Origin: Gordonia sp. 'Campus' | GTDB taxonomy: Bacteria > Actinomycetota > Actinomycetes > Mycobacteriales > Mycobacteriaceae | Direction: 5' to 3' | Assembly (NCBI RefSeq): GCF_022206305.1 | Contig: NZ_JAKOIW010000009.1 | Span: 3,893-67,892 of the forward strand | DNA: 64,000 nucleotides | Shown: positions 9,384-18,605 of the stretch, one piece after another | Layout: each line of letters begins with the position of its first letter | Position numbering within the stretch: position 1 is the first letter of the stretch | Program-made: the position numbers and the translations under genes | Notes under the pieces: model-generated | The model's database searches: none | What the model was told of the DNA's origin: nothing | Seen by the model: only the letters and a program-made list of their open reading frames with translations

Positions 9384-9437
9384 CTGTACACGGTAGCCGG
9401 GATAGGCGACGGTGGAGGGCTGCACTACCGTTGACCC

Positions 9438-10415
9438 GTGCGCTTAGGAGTCCTCGACGTGGGCAGCAACACAGTCCACCTCCTGGTGGTCGACGCCCAC
9501 CGCGGCGGTCACCCCACCCCCATGAGTTCGACGAAGGCCGTCCTGCGCCTCGCCGAACAGATCGACACCGACGGCCGGATGAACGACCGGGCCGTCGCCA
9601 AGCTGATCGATTCGATCGACGAGTTCACCCACATCGCCCGCACCTCCGGGTGTGAACAGATGATGGCGTTCGCGACGTCGGCAGTGCGTGACGCGACGAA
9701 TTCCGACGACATGCTCGACGAGATCGAACGGCAGACCGGTGTCCGGGTGCTCGTCCTCTCCGGCCGCGACGAGGCGAGGCTGACGTCCCTGGCCGTCCGG
9801 CGCTGGCGCGGGTGGAGTGCCGGGCGCATCCTCGCCCTCGACATCGGCGGCGGCTCGCTGGAGATGTCCAACGGCGTCGACGAGGAACCCGACGTCGCGT
9901 TGTCGTTGCCGCTCGGTGCCGGACGTCTCACGCGCGAGTGGCTGCCCGACGACCCGCCCGACCGCCGCCGCGTGGGAGTCCTGCGTGACTGGCTCGACGC
10001 GGAACTCCGCGCGCCGGCGAACCAGTTGCTGGCGCCCGGTGCGCCGGACCTCTGCGTCGGGACGTCGAAGACATTCCGCAGCCTGGCCCGGCTGACCGGT
10101 GCGGCCCCGTCGAGTGCGGGACCCCGGGTTCGGCGGGAACTGACCACGAGCGGGCTGCGGCAACTCATCTCCTTCATCTCCCGGATGACCAAGGCCGACC
10201 GCGCCGAACTCGAGGGTGTCAGCTCCGATCGCGCTGGTCAGCTCGTTGCGGGAGCGCTGGTGGCGGAGGCGGCGATGCGAGCGCTGCGAGTCGATACACT
10301 GGAAATCTGTCCGTGGGCCCTTCGTGAAGGGGTCATCCTGCGCCGGCTCGATGCCGAGCAGGCCGACTCGCTGGAGCCCGCACAGACGCAAGGCGTTCAC
10401 GAGGGCGTCGGCTGA
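9438..10415 (+). CDS. Ppx/GppA-family phosphatase (exopolyphosphatase-like)
   Basis: A 325-residue ASKHA-fold protein. Nucleotide/phosphate-binding loop 1 is [12 protein letters not shown] at the N-terminus, the second loop is [12 protein letters not shown] near residue 135, and ATSAVRDA and the catalytic-type SGRDEA glutamate block are also present. It has the short actinobacterial form, matching the Rv0496 class. Related enzymes hydrolyse polyphosphate or pppGpp, and the short mycobacterial form is reported active on short-chain polyphosphate. A link to the phosphate sensor SenX3-RegX3 just upstream is suggestive. It starts with GTG 9438, is divergent from the Cys-rich gene, and is followed after 130 bp by a same-strand membrane protein gene. 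Confidence 0.88.
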   Translation: MRLGVLDVGSNTVHLLVVDAHRGGHPTPMSSTKAVLRLAEQIDTDGRMNDRAVAKLIDSIDEFTHIARTSGCEQMMAFATSAVRDATNSDDMLDEIERQTGVRVLVLSGRDEARLTSLAVRRWRGWSAGRILALDIGGGSLEMSNGVDEEPDVALSLPLGAGRLTREWLPDDPPDRRRVGVLRDWLDAELRAPANQLLAPGAPDLCVGTSKTFRSLARLTGAAPSSAGPRVRRELTTSGLRQLISFISRMTKADRAELEGVSSDRAGQLVAGALVAEAAMRALRVDTLEICPWALREGVILRRLDAEQADSLEPAQTQGVHEGVG

Positions 10416-10547
10416 GCCGTGACCTGTGCGCCGCAGCTGCGATGCGGGGTAGGGGTCCAGGTGAGGCGGCCCGGCGTGATCGTCGGAAAGACAAGCGGAT
10501 GCGCCTGACCCGGCATCCGATGACGTTCGAGGACGGAGAGCCACTTC

Positions 10548-12386
10548 ATGTCGAAGGATTCGGAACCCGAATCTCGACCGATCTCGGTATCGGAACTGCT
10601 CGCACGGTCGCAGGGCTCGGAGTCGAGCTCTTCGTCGCGATCCCGTGACGGTCGAGGCCGCCGGCGCGCCGGCCGGGACGGATCCTTCTCGGTCTCCGAG
10701 CTGACCGGCGAGATCCCCAAGGTCGCCGACGCGGACCCCGGTCGGGACGAGCAGCCGAGCCCGGCCCGGCCCGGCCAGAGCGAGGCTGCCCCGAGCGAGC
10801 CCGCCCAGAACCAGCCGGTCCAGACCCAGCCGGTCCAGACCCCGAAGGCGGAGAACCCCTCGGCCTCGCAGGCGGACGCTCGGTCGCGGGGCACCGGCGA
10901 CGGGCAAAAGGCAACCGACCGGCCGGCGGGTGAGAGTGCACGCGCTCAGACGCGCCCGGCGCCGGACGCGCCCGCATCGCCGACCGACGCTGGTGCCTCG
11001 TTCCCGCGGTCGGCCAACCCGGTCGCGCGCCGCCCCGAGGCCGACCAGCCCGTCGTCGACCGGCCCCGCCCGGATCAGTACGCCACCCGGCCGGGCAACC
11101 GCACGGCCAGCGGTATGCCCGCCTATGGACAGGCCCCGCCGCTGGCGACGCGGGACTTCAGCTCGGACGCCGTGGCCAGGCGCATGGGTCAGAACCCGCC
11201 CCGCGATGCCGCACCCGTCGATCGGGAATCGGCGAATGCGGTCACCGGCATCATCCCGGTTGTCGGGGAGACGGGCGGGGACCTGTCGGTCGTCGAGTCC
11301 GACGACGTCGTGACCTACGACCTCGCCGAGGTCGATCCGCACACCGACGGTCCGCGCGAGCGTCGGGACTCGGGATTCTCCGAGGTGATGGACTTCGACG
11401 CATACCGCAACTTCGCCGACGTGGAGGGCGACGACCGTCGGTCGGCCCGGGGCGGCGCGCGGAGCGGTCGGGACACCGGCGACAAGGACTCGGGCAAGGG
11501 GATCGCCGGGTTCGCGCGGAAGCTGTTCGGGAGCAAGGGCAAGGACAAGGGTCGGGGGACCGCGGTCGACGAGTCGTCGGCCCCGGACGGCCGCACCGAT
11601 CCCGGTGAGTCACACACCGACTGGGCCGCCACCGCGGCGGCGGCCGCGACCGCGGGCGGCACCACCGCGGCACTGGCGTCGTCGCAGACCGACGAGCACC
11701 GCACGGACGATCGTTTCGCGGACGACCACCCCGCGGACGACCACCCCGCCGACGACCACCCCGCCGACGACCACCCCACGGGGATCATCGCGCCCGTGGC
11801 CGGTCCCGCCGACGGGCGCCCCGCGCACGACCACCCCGCCGACGACCACCCGTCGACCGCCGACGCCACCGATCGCGCCGACGAGGACCCGGTCGATCTG
11901 GTCAAGCACGACGATGCCGAGGACTCGCCCGATGCGGCCTCGGTCCAGGACACCACCGACCTCGACGAGACCGTCGATCACGGACCCGAGGTGCCCGGCC
12001 ACGAAGGGTCGGTCTGGACCGATCGGGAGACAGCCGACCGGAACGAGGTCGACCGGGGCCCGATCGACCAGGAGGCCGACCGCAGCGCGGACGATCAGGA
12101 CGGGGCAGGGCGCGACGAGGACACACGCTCGCCGGCTCTCGCATGGCTGCTGATCTTCGGTCAGGCCGTGGCCGGCCTGGCCGTCGGCGTCGGTCTCTTC
12201 TGGGGCTTCACCGAGCTCTGGCGGTGGAACCCGTACTTCGCCCTGGTGCTGGCGGTCGTCGTCATCTTCGGGATCGTCACGCTCTCGCATGTGGTGCGAC
12301 GCACCAAGGATCTCCCGACGACGCTCCTCGCCCTCGGGGTCGGTCTGCTGGTCACCATCGGACCACTGGTGTTGTTGGCCGCGTGA
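10548..12386 (+). CDS. Large disordered protein with C-terminal membrane hairpin (Rv0497-like)
   Basis: A 612-residue protein. Almost all of it is low-complexity, acidic and Pro/Asp/Arg-rich, ending in two hydrophobic segments (about residues 528-550 and 558-580) and a third short one at the C-terminus, so it is a membrane-anchored disordered protein facing the cytoplasm or cell wall. Recognisable islands are SVSELLARSQG near the N-terminus, SVSELTGEIP, AVTGIIPVVGE and FAGFARKLFG-like sequence, which recur in the mycobacterial counterpart between ppx-like and the TIM-barrel gene. Residues 390-440 contain repeats of ADDHP. Function is unknown. The stop overlaps the GTG of the next gene by four bases, so the two are coupled. 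Confidence 0.82.
   Translation: MSKDSEPESRPISVSELLARSQGSESSSSSRSRDGRGRRRAGRDGSFSVSELTGEIPKVADADPGRDEQPSPARPGQSEAAPSEPAQNQPVQTQPVQTPKAENPSASQADARSRGTGDGQKATDRPAGESARAQTRPAPDAPASPTDAGASFPRSANPVARRPEADQPVVDRPRPDQYATRPGNRTASGMPAYGQAPPLATRDFSSDAVARRMGQNPPRDAAPVDRESANAVTGIIPVVGETGGDLSVVESDDVVTYDLAEVDPHTDGPRERRDSGFSEVMDFDAYRNFADVEGDDRRSARGGARSGRDTGDKDSGKGIAGFARKLFGSKGKDKGRGTAVDESSAPDGRTDPGESHTDWAATAAAAATAGGTTAALASSQTDEHRTDDRFADDHPADDHPADDHPADDHPTGIIAPVAGPADGRPAHDHPADDHPSTADATDRADEDPVDLVKHDDAEDSPDAASVQDTTDLDETVDHGPEVPGHEGSVWTDRETADRNEVDRGPIDQEADRSADDQDGAGRDEDTRSPALAWLLIFGQAVAGLAVGVGLFWGFTELWRWNPYFALVLAVVVIFGIVTLSHVVRRTKDLPTTLLALGVGLLVTIGPLVLLAA
11721..11780 (+). repeat. Tandem 15-bp coding repeat (ADDHP)n
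   Basis: Four head-to-tail units of GACGACCACCCCGCS encode DDHPA, and two further units occur at 11826-11855. The length is a multiple of three, so gain or loss of units keeps the frame. The pentapeptide is His/Asp rich and could bind metal, but that is only an inference. Confidence 0.85.
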
Positions 12387-13315
12387 GCCTGTCGACACCG
12401 GACGACGCCGACAAGTCCTTGTCGGACGACGCGCGTCCGCACGCGGAGATCCCCATCGGGCTGTCCACCGCATCGGTCTACCCGCAGAACACCGAGGCCG
12501 CGTTCGCCTACGCGGCCGAGCTCGGCTTCGACGGCGTCGAGCTCATGGTGTGGGGCGATTCGCTCAGCCAGGACATCCGGCACGTCGAATACCTGTCCGA
12601 GCACTACCAGGTACCGGTGCTCTCGATCCACGCACCATGCCTGCTCATCACGCAACGGGTGTGGGGACGCGACCCGATCGTGAAACTGGCCCGCGCCGTG
12701 GAGGCCGCCGAGGACCTCGGTGCTCCGACCGTCGTCGTCCACCCGCCGTTCCGGTGGCAGCGCGGGTATGTCTCGGCCTTCGACGACCTCGTCGCCCAGC
12801 TCGAAGCGGACAGCGGCGTGGCGATCGCGGTGGAGAACATGTTCCCGATGCGCGCGGACAGGTTGTTCGGCGCCCGTGAGCCCTCGGTCCGTCGTCAGGA
12901 GAAGCGCGGGGGTGGCCCGGGATTGGCCGCGTCGGCCTTCGGCAAGTCCATCGACCCGACCGACGACGGCTACGCGCACTACACCCTCGACCTGTCGCAC
13001 ACCGCGACCGCGGGCGTCGATGCCATCGCGCTGCTCGATCGCATGGGCTCGCACCTCAACCACCTGCATCTCGCGGACGGCAACGGTGCATCCACCGATG
13101 AGCACCTCCTACCCGGCGACGGGAGGCAGCCCTGCGCAGAGGTGTGCCGACGACTCGCGGCCAGCGACTTCGGGGGCGCGGTCGTGCTGGAGGTGTCCAC
13201 CGGCAGCGCGCGCACCAAACCCGAGCGCAGCGCCCTGCTCGCCCGTTCGCTAGATTTTGCGCGGCGGCATCTGAAACGCGAGCCGCTCGCCGAACCCGTC
13301 GGCCAGATCGACTGA
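12383..13315 (+). CDS. TIM-barrel sugar phosphate isomerase/epimerase-like protein
   Basis: A 310-residue protein of the xylose isomerase-like/AP endonuclease 2 superfamily. The pattern of barrel strands is clear: PIGLSTASVYP, GFDGVELMVW, VLSIHAPCLL, TVVVHPPFRW, VAIAVENMFP, YTLDLSHTAT, LNHLHLADG and GGAVVLEVS. The histidine, glutamate and aspartate residues in these strands form the usual metal site. It is the equivalent of the Rv0498 gene by position. Substrate is unknown. GTG 12383 overlaps the stop of the upstream membrane protein gene (GTGA), so the two are translated together. The first 25 residues are charged and not part of the barrel. Confidence 0.85.
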   Translation: MSLSTPDDADKSLSDDARPHAEIPIGLSTASVYPQNTEAAFAYAAELGFDGVELMVWGDSLSQDIRHVEYLSEHYQVPVLSIHAPCLLITQRVWGRDPIVKLARAVEAAEDLGAPTVVVHPPFRWQRGYVSAFDDLVAQLEADSGVAIAVENMFPMRADRLFGAREPSVRRQEKRGGGPGLAASAFGKSIDPTDDGYAHYTLDLSHTATAGVDAIALLDRMGSHLNHLHLADGNGASTDEHLLPGDGRQPCAEVCRRLAASDFGGAVVLEVSTGSARTKPERSALLARSLDFARRHLKREPLAEPVGQID

Positions 13316-13366
13316 ACCACGGCCGATGAGGCGGTTCGGTGATCGGGCAGAACGAAGGCGGAGACT

Positions 13367-14225
13367 GTGACCAGCAAGATCACCGAAGTGCAAGAACTCA
13401 CCGAGGTGGCGCGTCGGGGATCGGACTCGATCACCCTGCGCGCGCACATCGACTCGACGTTCACGATCGGCCCGAAGGTCCACGGTGGCAGCCTGCAGAT
13501 GGTCGTCGCGAAGGCGGCCCGGACCGCACTCACCGCCCTGACGGCGCCCGAGGACAAGCATGCCGAGGCCGCTGCGGCGATGATCCCGGTCGCGATCTCG
13601 AGCGATTACCTGACCTCTCCCGATGCCGCGGACATCGACCTGGAGATCACGGTGCGCAAGCGCGGCCGGACCGTCACGGTGCTGTCGGTCGACGCCGTGC
13701 AGCTCGGTCGCACGGTCGTGGCGTCGTCGGTCACCATGGCCCGTCCCGACAGCGGGACGCCGCACCATTCCGGTCCCACGGTGCTCGACGGGGTGCCGGT
13801 CGAACCGCCGGCGACGGGCATCCCGCTCGACGGGTCGCCGATCGCCGAGGTCAACCACCTCGGGGCCGCGATCGACCTCGTCCTCGATTCGGAGACGTTC
13901 CCCATCGCGCGGGGGGAGACCGGGGAACCTCTCGTCCGCGGCTGGATTCGGCCGAAGGGCGTCGAACCCGACGAGTACTTCTCGGTGCTCGTCTGCGACA
14001 TCTCAACCACCGGTGGTGATGAACCTCGCTCTGTTCGGGTGGGCCCCGACAGTCCAATTGACCACCTACGTCCGTCGCCACCCGGCGCCCGGCTGGTTGC
14101 GGTTCGCGGCGACCAGCTCGGAGGTCGGCCCCGGCATGTTCGAGGAGGACCACCTCGTGGTGGACTCGACCGGAACAGTTGTCGCACAGTCCCGGCAGCT
14201 GGCTCTGATCCCTTCAGGAAGGTAG
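13367..14225 (+). pseudogene. Thioesterase-family gene (Rv0499-like) with a one-base frameshift
   Basis: The gene starts with GTG 13367 and encodes a double-hotdog, TesB-like protein: FTIGPKVHGGSLQMVVAKAA, a first hotdog ending near YLTSP, and IDLEITVRKRGRTVTVLSVDA. Up to about codon 213 (VLVCDIS) the frame is consistent. The expected continuation (PPVVMNLALFGWAPTVQLTTYV, then GWLRFAATSSEVGPGMFEEDHLVVD and LALIPSGR) is present but in the next frame, closing at 14225. The upstream frame instead runs into unrelated sequence, ending at 14236. One extra base near 14004-14005 (AA in CTCAACC) would explain this exactly. It is either a genuine inactivating indel or a sequencing/assembly error. It is followed 7 bp later by proC, and in mycobacteria the same gene precedes proC. 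Confidence 0.8.
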
Positions 14226-14232
14226 ACATCTC

Positions 14233-15093
14233 GTGACCGAACGCATCGCCATCATCGGCGGAGGCAAGATCGGTGAGGCGCTGCTCGCCGGTCTGATCGG
14301 TGCAGGCACCCCGACCAAGGACCTCGTCGTCGCCGAGCGGGTGGAGAGCCGCGCCGCCGAGATCGCCGACGAGTACGGGGTGTTGGTCACCGACGTCAAG
14401 ACGGCGGCCGAGTCGGCGCAGTACGTGTTCCTCGCGATCAAGCCCGACGACGTCGACGCGATCCTGCGCACCCTGGCGTCGGCCGAGGACAACGCGGAGT
14501 CCGAGCGGGTCACCGTGACCCTTGTCGCCGGGATTCCGCTGTCGCGCTACGAGAGCGCCCTGCAGGCCGGCTCCCCGGTGATCCGTGTCATGCCCAACAC
14601 CCCGATGCTCGTCAACGAGGCCATGTCGGCGGTGTCGGCGGGGCGCTACGTCGGCGACGAGCAGCTGCAGGCCGTGGTGAAGATCCTGCAGACCGTGGGC
14701 CGGGTCGCGGTGGTGCCGGAGAAGCAGATGGATGCGGTCACCGCCGTCTCGGGCTCGGGACCGGCCTACGTGTTCCTGTTGGCCGAGGCCATGATCGATG
14801 CCGGCGTCGGGCTCGGACTGACGCGTCCGCAGGCGTCGGAGATGGCGGTGCAGACCATCCGCGGCGCGGGCATCCTGCTCAGCGACTCGGGCCTGTCACC
14901 GGTCGATCTCCGCGCCGCCGTGACCTCGCCGGGCGGTACGACCGCCGAGGCGATCCGTGAGTTCGAGGCGAACGGCCTCCGCCACGCCGTCTATCAGGCG
15001 ACACGCGCCTGTGCGGCGGCCAGCGCACGCGGCGGACGTCGAGTGGAAGTCGAGGGTTTGGCACAGGGACACGCCGTCACAGACACCCCATGA
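14233..15093 (+). CDS. proC: Pyrroline-5-carboxylate reductase
   Basis: A 286-residue enzyme of proline synthesis, reducing pyrroline-5-carboxylate with NAD(P)H in the cytosol. The Rossmann start IAIIGGGKIGEALLAGLI, FLAIKPDDV, VIRVMPNTPMLVNEAMSAVS, VSGSGPAYVFLLAEAMIDAGVGLGL and TSPGGTTAEAI motifs appear in the canonical order. After this the C-terminus (residues 250-286) has an unusual Arg/Ala/Gly-rich sequence. The other two frames do not give a better family match there, so I take it as real. GTG 14233 is right after the frameshifted thioesterase gene. Confidence 0.95.
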   Translation: MTERIAIIGGGKIGEALLAGLIGAGTPTKDLVVAERVESRAAEIADEYGVLVTDVKTAAESAQYVFLAIKPDDVDAILRTLASAEDNAESERVTVTLVAGIPLSRYESALQAGSPVIRVMPNTPMLVNEAMSAVSAGRYVGDEQLQAVVKILQTVGRVAVVPEKQMDAVTAVSGSGPAYVFLLAEAMIDAGVGLGLTRPQASEMAVQTIRGAGILLSDSGLSPVDLRAAVTSPGGTTAEAIREFEANGLRHAVYQATRACAAASARGGRRVEVEGLAQGHAVTDTP

Positions 15094-15281
15094 ATTGTGG
15101 TCGAACGGCCGACAAACCCCAGCATGTTGGGGTCAAGTCACAGGAATCTCAGAAATACCGGTCTCTCACGTCGCTTTTTTCACATCTGCCACGCTAAGCT
15201 CCTTTAAGCACGTGCGTGTCTGATGTCCGCAGGAGGGGAAGCCTGCGGCCGCGACGCGTGCACCGGAGGTATGAGTGATTC

Positions 15282-15515
15282 ATGGCACCTGCAGACACTC
15301 CTGGTGACAGGACGGGCGCAGTGGGCAATGCGGCTTCGGCTTCGCAGTTCCTCACCGTCGCCGAGGTTGCATCGTTGATGCGCGTTTCGAAGATGACCGT
15401 CTACCGTCTGGTCCACAACGGCGAACTGCCCGCCGTTCGGGTCGGGCGCTCGTTCCGTGTGCACGCGAAAGCGGTTCACGACTATCTCGAGACGTCGTAC
15501 TTCGACGCCGGCTGA
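15282..15515 (+). CDS. Small excisionase-type HTH DNA-binding protein (Rv0500A-like)
   Basis: A 77-residue protein. After a 22-residue Ala/Gly-rich head it has a single MerR/excisionase-type winged helix-turn-helix: FLTVAEVASLMRVSKMTVYRLVHNGELPAVRVGRSFRVHAKAVHDYL. A conserved gene of the same size and type sits between proC and the 33-residue peptide gene in mycobacteria. Its targets are unknown. The ATG at 15282 lacks a strong Shine-Dalgarno sequence. The 190-bp region upstream is relatively AT-rich, with the run CTCCTTTAAG at about 15200, and probably holds the promoter. Confidence 0.88.
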   Translation: MAPADTPGDRTGAVGNAASASQFLTVAEVASLMRVSKMTVYRLVHNGELPAVRVGRSFRVHAKAVHDYLETSYFDAG

Positions 15516-15822
15516 CCAGCGGCTCGGCGTTCGTCTCGAACAGCTTTTCGACGAGGACCTCCGTGACCGGCTCCGTGCCGGCCGCGGAGGTTCTCTGCGT
15601 GATGGGGGTTCCGGCGCCCCTCCCGCGCGCCCGCGTTCAGCGGTTTGTCACCCGCGATTTCCTGATCCGACACACCGCCCGGTAGGCTCGGTGGTCGCGT
15701 ACCTGGATGCGTCGGGGAGCACTCCGTGACATGCGGCGCTCGCGTCGCTCCCGGAGCCGTCCGGCCCAGTGCAGACCAGGGTCGATCAAGTTCATCAGTG
15801 TCAATCGTGAGGAAGCGCCCCG
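15516..15822. other. 307-bp intergenic region without a recognised gene
   Basis: It lies between the small HTH gene and the 33-residue peptide gene. The open frames here are high-GC artefacts with no family-like sequence. It probably carries the promoter of the downstream peptide gene. GAGGAAG at about 15810, 10 bp before the ATG at 15823, is a plausible ribosome-binding site. Confidence 0.5.
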
Positions 15823-15924
15823 ATGGGTTCAGTGATCAAGAAGCGCCGCAAGCGCATGTCGAAGAAGAAGCACCGCAAGCTGCTGCGTAGGACCCGGGTG
15901 CAGCGCCGCAAACTCGGCAAATAA
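15823..15924 (+). CDS. 33-residue very basic ribosomal peptide (bS22/AURKAIP1-COX24 type)
   Basis: It encodes 33 residues, [20 protein letters not shown] followed by a second Arg/Lys-rich half, about half of them Lys or Arg. This is the actinobacterial AURKAIP1/COX24-domain peptide, seen as protein bS22 in mycobacterial ribosome structures near the 16S decoding region. The gene is too short for most gene finders. It is followed 22 bp after its stop by a clean terminator, which supports expression as a single short message. The order HTH-peptide-galE2 is the mycobacterial one (Rv0500A-Rv0500B-Rv0501). Confidence 0.93.
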
Positions 15925-15946
15925 GCCCACTCCGTTTGGCATCGAG

Positions 15947-15973
15947 AGGACCCGCCCACCGGCGGGTCCTTTT
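15947..15973 (+). terminator. Intrinsic terminator of the bS22-like gene
   Basis: A 10-bp GC-rich stem (AGGACCCGCC / GGCGGGTCCT) with a CACC loop is followed by TTT. It is a classic rho-independent structure immediately after the peptide gene. Confidence 0.88.
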
Positions 15974-16067
15974 GCTGTCCGCCCGCCGTCGGCGGACCCG
16001 GCCCGGAGACAGGCCGCCGGTACCGCCTCGACGGGCCGAATCCGGCCGGTGCCGATAGCCTCGGAGC

Positions 16068-17120
16068 ATGGCCGAATCCACCCCAGCCCCGCCGCGGGTC
16101 GTCCTGGTGACCGGGGCGTCGACGTTCCTCGGTGGTTACCTGGTGGCGCGCCTCGCCGCGAACCCCGCCATCGAGCGGGTTCTGGCCGTCGACTCGCGGG
16201 TTCCGCGCAAGGATCTGCTGCGTCGGATGGGGCGGGCCGAGTTCTTGCGGATCGACATCCGTCGCCCGACCATCGCGAAGGCGCTGTCGACCTACGAGGT
16301 GGACACCGTCGTCCACGCCGCGACGTCGATCGCCGACACGGCCCCGCACTCCGCGGCCATCAAGGAGTTCAACGTCGTCGGCGCGATGCAGGTGTGTGCG
16401 GCCTGCCAGCGCACCCCGTCGGTGAAGCGTCTGGTGTTGCGGTCGACGGCCATGGTCTACGGGGCGAGCGGTCACGACCCGTCACACTTCGCCGAGGAGA
16501 CCCGGGCACGCCGGGAACCCACGCGCGGATACGGTCGGGATCTACTGGACGTCGAGGGTTATGTGCGGGGTCTGGGCCGTCGGCGCCAGGACATCGACAT
16601 CACGATCGTGCGTCCGCAGGCGATGCTCGGCCCCCGCATCAACACCCGGATGAGTTCGTACCTGTCGCTGCCGGTGGTGCCGACGGTCATCGGGTTCCAG
16701 CCCCGCCTGCAGTTCCTCCACGAGGAAGACGCCCTGGCGGCCATGGAGCACGCGACCCTCGCCGGAAAGCCGGGAACGTTCAACATCGCCGGTGAGGGAG
16801 TGGTGACACTGACTCAGGCGATCCGGCGCGTCGGGCACATCGAATTGCCTGTTCCCAGCAGTTTGCTGGCTCCCGTCGCCGGTGTCTTCCAGGACCTCCG
16901 GTCGGCGAAGCTGCGGTCGTCGCAGACGGAGTTCCTGACCTACGGTCGGGTGCTCGACACCACGCGGATGCGCACCGAGCTGGGTTTCGTCCCGCGGTAC
17001 TCGACCCTCGAGACGCTCGACGACTTCGTCGAGCGCAGTGGGGTGTCGCCGGTCATCGGGGCCGGTTCGTGGAAATCGCTCGAGCAGCGGCTGGTCGCCG
17101 CGGCGCATCAACTGCAGTGA
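16068..17120 (+). CDS. NAD-dependent epimerase/dehydratase (GalE2 position)
   Basis: A 350-residue extended short-chain dehydrogenase. The Rossmann motif VLVTGASTFLGGYLVARL lies near residue 10, with a conserved aspartate at the end of strand 2 (AVDSRV), HAATS, then the active-site Ser/Tyr region, where the usual YxxxK reads RGYGRDLLDVE (the lysine is replaced) followed by IVRPQAMLGPR. The atypical active site suggests an epimerase-like protein with altered chemistry. Its mycobacterial syntelog is annotated galE2. It lies alone on the + strand between the bS22 gene and the acyltransferase gene. The substrate is unknown, probably an NDP-sugar or lipid-linked sugar. Confidence 0.82.
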   Translation: MAESTPAPPRVVLVTGASTFLGGYLVARLAANPAIERVLAVDSRVPRKDLLRRMGRAEFLRIDIRRPTIAKALSTYEVDTVVHAATSIADTAPHSAAIKEFNVVGAMQVCAACQRTPSVKRLVLRSTAMVYGASGHDPSHFAEETRARREPTRGYGRDLLDVEGYVRGLGRRRQDIDITIVRPQAMLGPRINTRMSSYLSLPVVPTVIGFQPRLQFLHEEDALAAMEHATLAGKPGTFNIAGEGVVTLTQAIRRVGHIELPVPSSLLAPVAGVFQDLRSAKLRSSQTEFLTYGRVLDTTRMRTELGFVPRYSTLETLDDFVERSGVSPVIGAGSWKSLEQRLVAAAHQLQ

Positions 17121-17363
17121 AATTCCGGGTCACGATGGTGGTGATGTCGCGGTGGGCATGCGCAACGTGACTGCAACCACTAGACTTGGACGCCAGACCC
17201 ACACCACGCCCGGCCCGGCGACAACGGTTCGGAGGCGAGATCCGGCGGACGCCCGGATTCGACGCCCCGGGCCGATCTTCCCGCCGGCGTCTCGTGGCAT
17301 CGACATCAACGCAGACCCGCGGCCGAATCGGTTCGGGTCTCGAACCGAGGACACGGACTAGGG

Positions 17364-18542
17364 GTGAGCACCTTGGCAGGTGGCGGAGCGAGCGACGCAC
17401 GTACCGCGAAAGTCATTCAGCTCTACACGGCGCCGTCGGGTCCCGGTGGTGTCGGTGACTCCCGCGAGTCCGGGCGCCGTCGCCACCCGAGCCAGCAGCC
17501 CGGCGGTCGGCCGAGAGCGTCTGTGGCGCAACGACAATCGTCGAACCACCTCGGCCACCCGAACACCGATGGTTTCGGGCGCGAACCCGCCCGGGTGACG
17601 CCGATCAGTGACGAGATCAGCCTGCCCGAGGAGGCGCTCGGCCCCGAGCATCGCGGCCCGTCGAAGTCGAGCCCGCTGTTCAGCCTGGGTGGCCTGCGAG
17701 GTGCGGTCGCCGACACGCTCACCTCGACCGCCGGGTTCATCCGCGAACGGATGGCCGGGGAGTACGAGGTCGACGAGTTCGGTTTCGACCCGCATTTCAC
17801 CGAGTCCGTCTGGTATCCCGCGCTGCGCCAGGTCTACGAGAAGTGGTTCCGCGTCGAGGTCACCGGTATCGAGAACCTGCCGCTCGACGGCGGCGCACTG
17901 CTCGTCGCCAACCACGCCGGCACCATCCCCGTCGACGCGGTCATCACCTCGCTGGCGGTCCACGACAACCACCCCGACGGTCGGTACCTCCGCGTCCTGG
18001 CCGCGGACATGGCCTTCGACACCCCGGGCATCAGCGAGGTCGCACGTCGCATCGGCGCGACCCTGGCCTGCACCAACGACGCCGACCGGCTGCTGCGGGC
18101 CGGTGAGCTGACGGCGGTGTGGCCCGAGGGCTTCAAGGGGATCGGCAAGCTCTACAAGGACCGCTACAAGCTCCAGCGCTTCGGTCGCGGCGGCTTCGTC
18201 ACCACCGCGCTGCGCAACGCGGCGCCGATCATCCCGGTCTCGATCGTCGGTTCCGAGGAGATCTACCCGATGCTCGCCGACCTCAAGCCGCTGGCGAAGG
18301 TCCTGGGCCTGCCGTACTTCCCGGTCACACCGTTGTTCCCGTGGCTCGGACCGCTCGGGCTGGTGCCGCTGCCGTCGAAGTGGCACATCCACTTCGGCCG
18401 CCCCATCGAGACGGGCTCCTACGACGAGTCGTCGGCCGACGATCCGATGGTGGTCTTCGATCTCACCGACCACGTCCGCGAGGAGATCCAGCAGACCCTG
18501 TTCCGGATGTTGAGCCGACGCGGCAGCGTCTATTTCGGCTGA
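17364..18542 (+). CDS. PlsC-like lysophospholipid acyltransferase family protein (Rv0502-like)
   Basis: A 392-residue protein. The first 130 residues are low-complexity and basic, followed by a glycerolipid acyltransferase domain (about 165-385). The catalytic block is LLVANHAGTIPVDA, with His and Asp in the wider NH(A/S)GxxPxD spacing of this subfamily rather than plain HX4D. WPEGFKGIGKLYKDRYKLQRFGRGGF is the EGxR-type substrate motif, and APIIPVSIVGSEEIYP is the third acyltransferase block. It probably acylates a lipid intermediate at the inner membrane face. GTG 17364 is used, but a later start inside the low-complexity head cannot be excluded. The gene order matches the mycobacterial galE2-Rv0502 pair. 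A cyclopropane synthase that follows in M. tuberculosis is absent here. Confidence 0.85.
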   Translation: MSTLAGGGASDARTAKVIQLYTAPSGPGGVGDSRESGRRRHPSQQPGGRPRASVAQRQSSNHLGHPNTDGFGREPARVTPISDEISLPEEALGPEHRGPSKSSPLFSLGGLRGAVADTLTSTAGFIRERMAGEYEVDEFGFDPHFTESVWYPALRQVYEKWFRVEVTGIENLPLDGGALLVANHAGTIPVDAVITSLAVHDNHPDGRYLRVLAADMAFDTPGISEVARRIGATLACTNDADRLLRAGELTAVWPEGFKGIGKLYKDRYKLQRFGRGGFVTTALRNAAPIIPVSIVGSEEIYPMLADLKPLAKVLGLPYFPVTPLFPWLGPLGLVPLPSKWHIHFGRPIETGSYDESSADDPMVVFDLTDHVREEIQQTLFRMLSRRGSVYFG

Positions 18543-18605
18543 CACGCCGCGACGCCTGAGCGTGTTCGACGCCGCGGCAGCCCGCCGACTGCTACGCATG
18601 GAGCC

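Noticed and set aside
9384..9425. Longer start for the Cys-rich gene (GTG 9425)
   Set aside because: The extra 14 residues look unconstrained and the longer form would leave only 12 bp to the divergent Ppx-like gene; the shorter start was preferred but not proven.
14980..15093. Frameshift at the proC C-terminus
   Set aside because: The tail is unusual, but neither alternative frame gives a better ProC ending, so no shift is needed.
15457..15729. Small gene after the HTH gene
   Set aside because: It overlaps the HTH gene end in another frame and has random-looking sequence.
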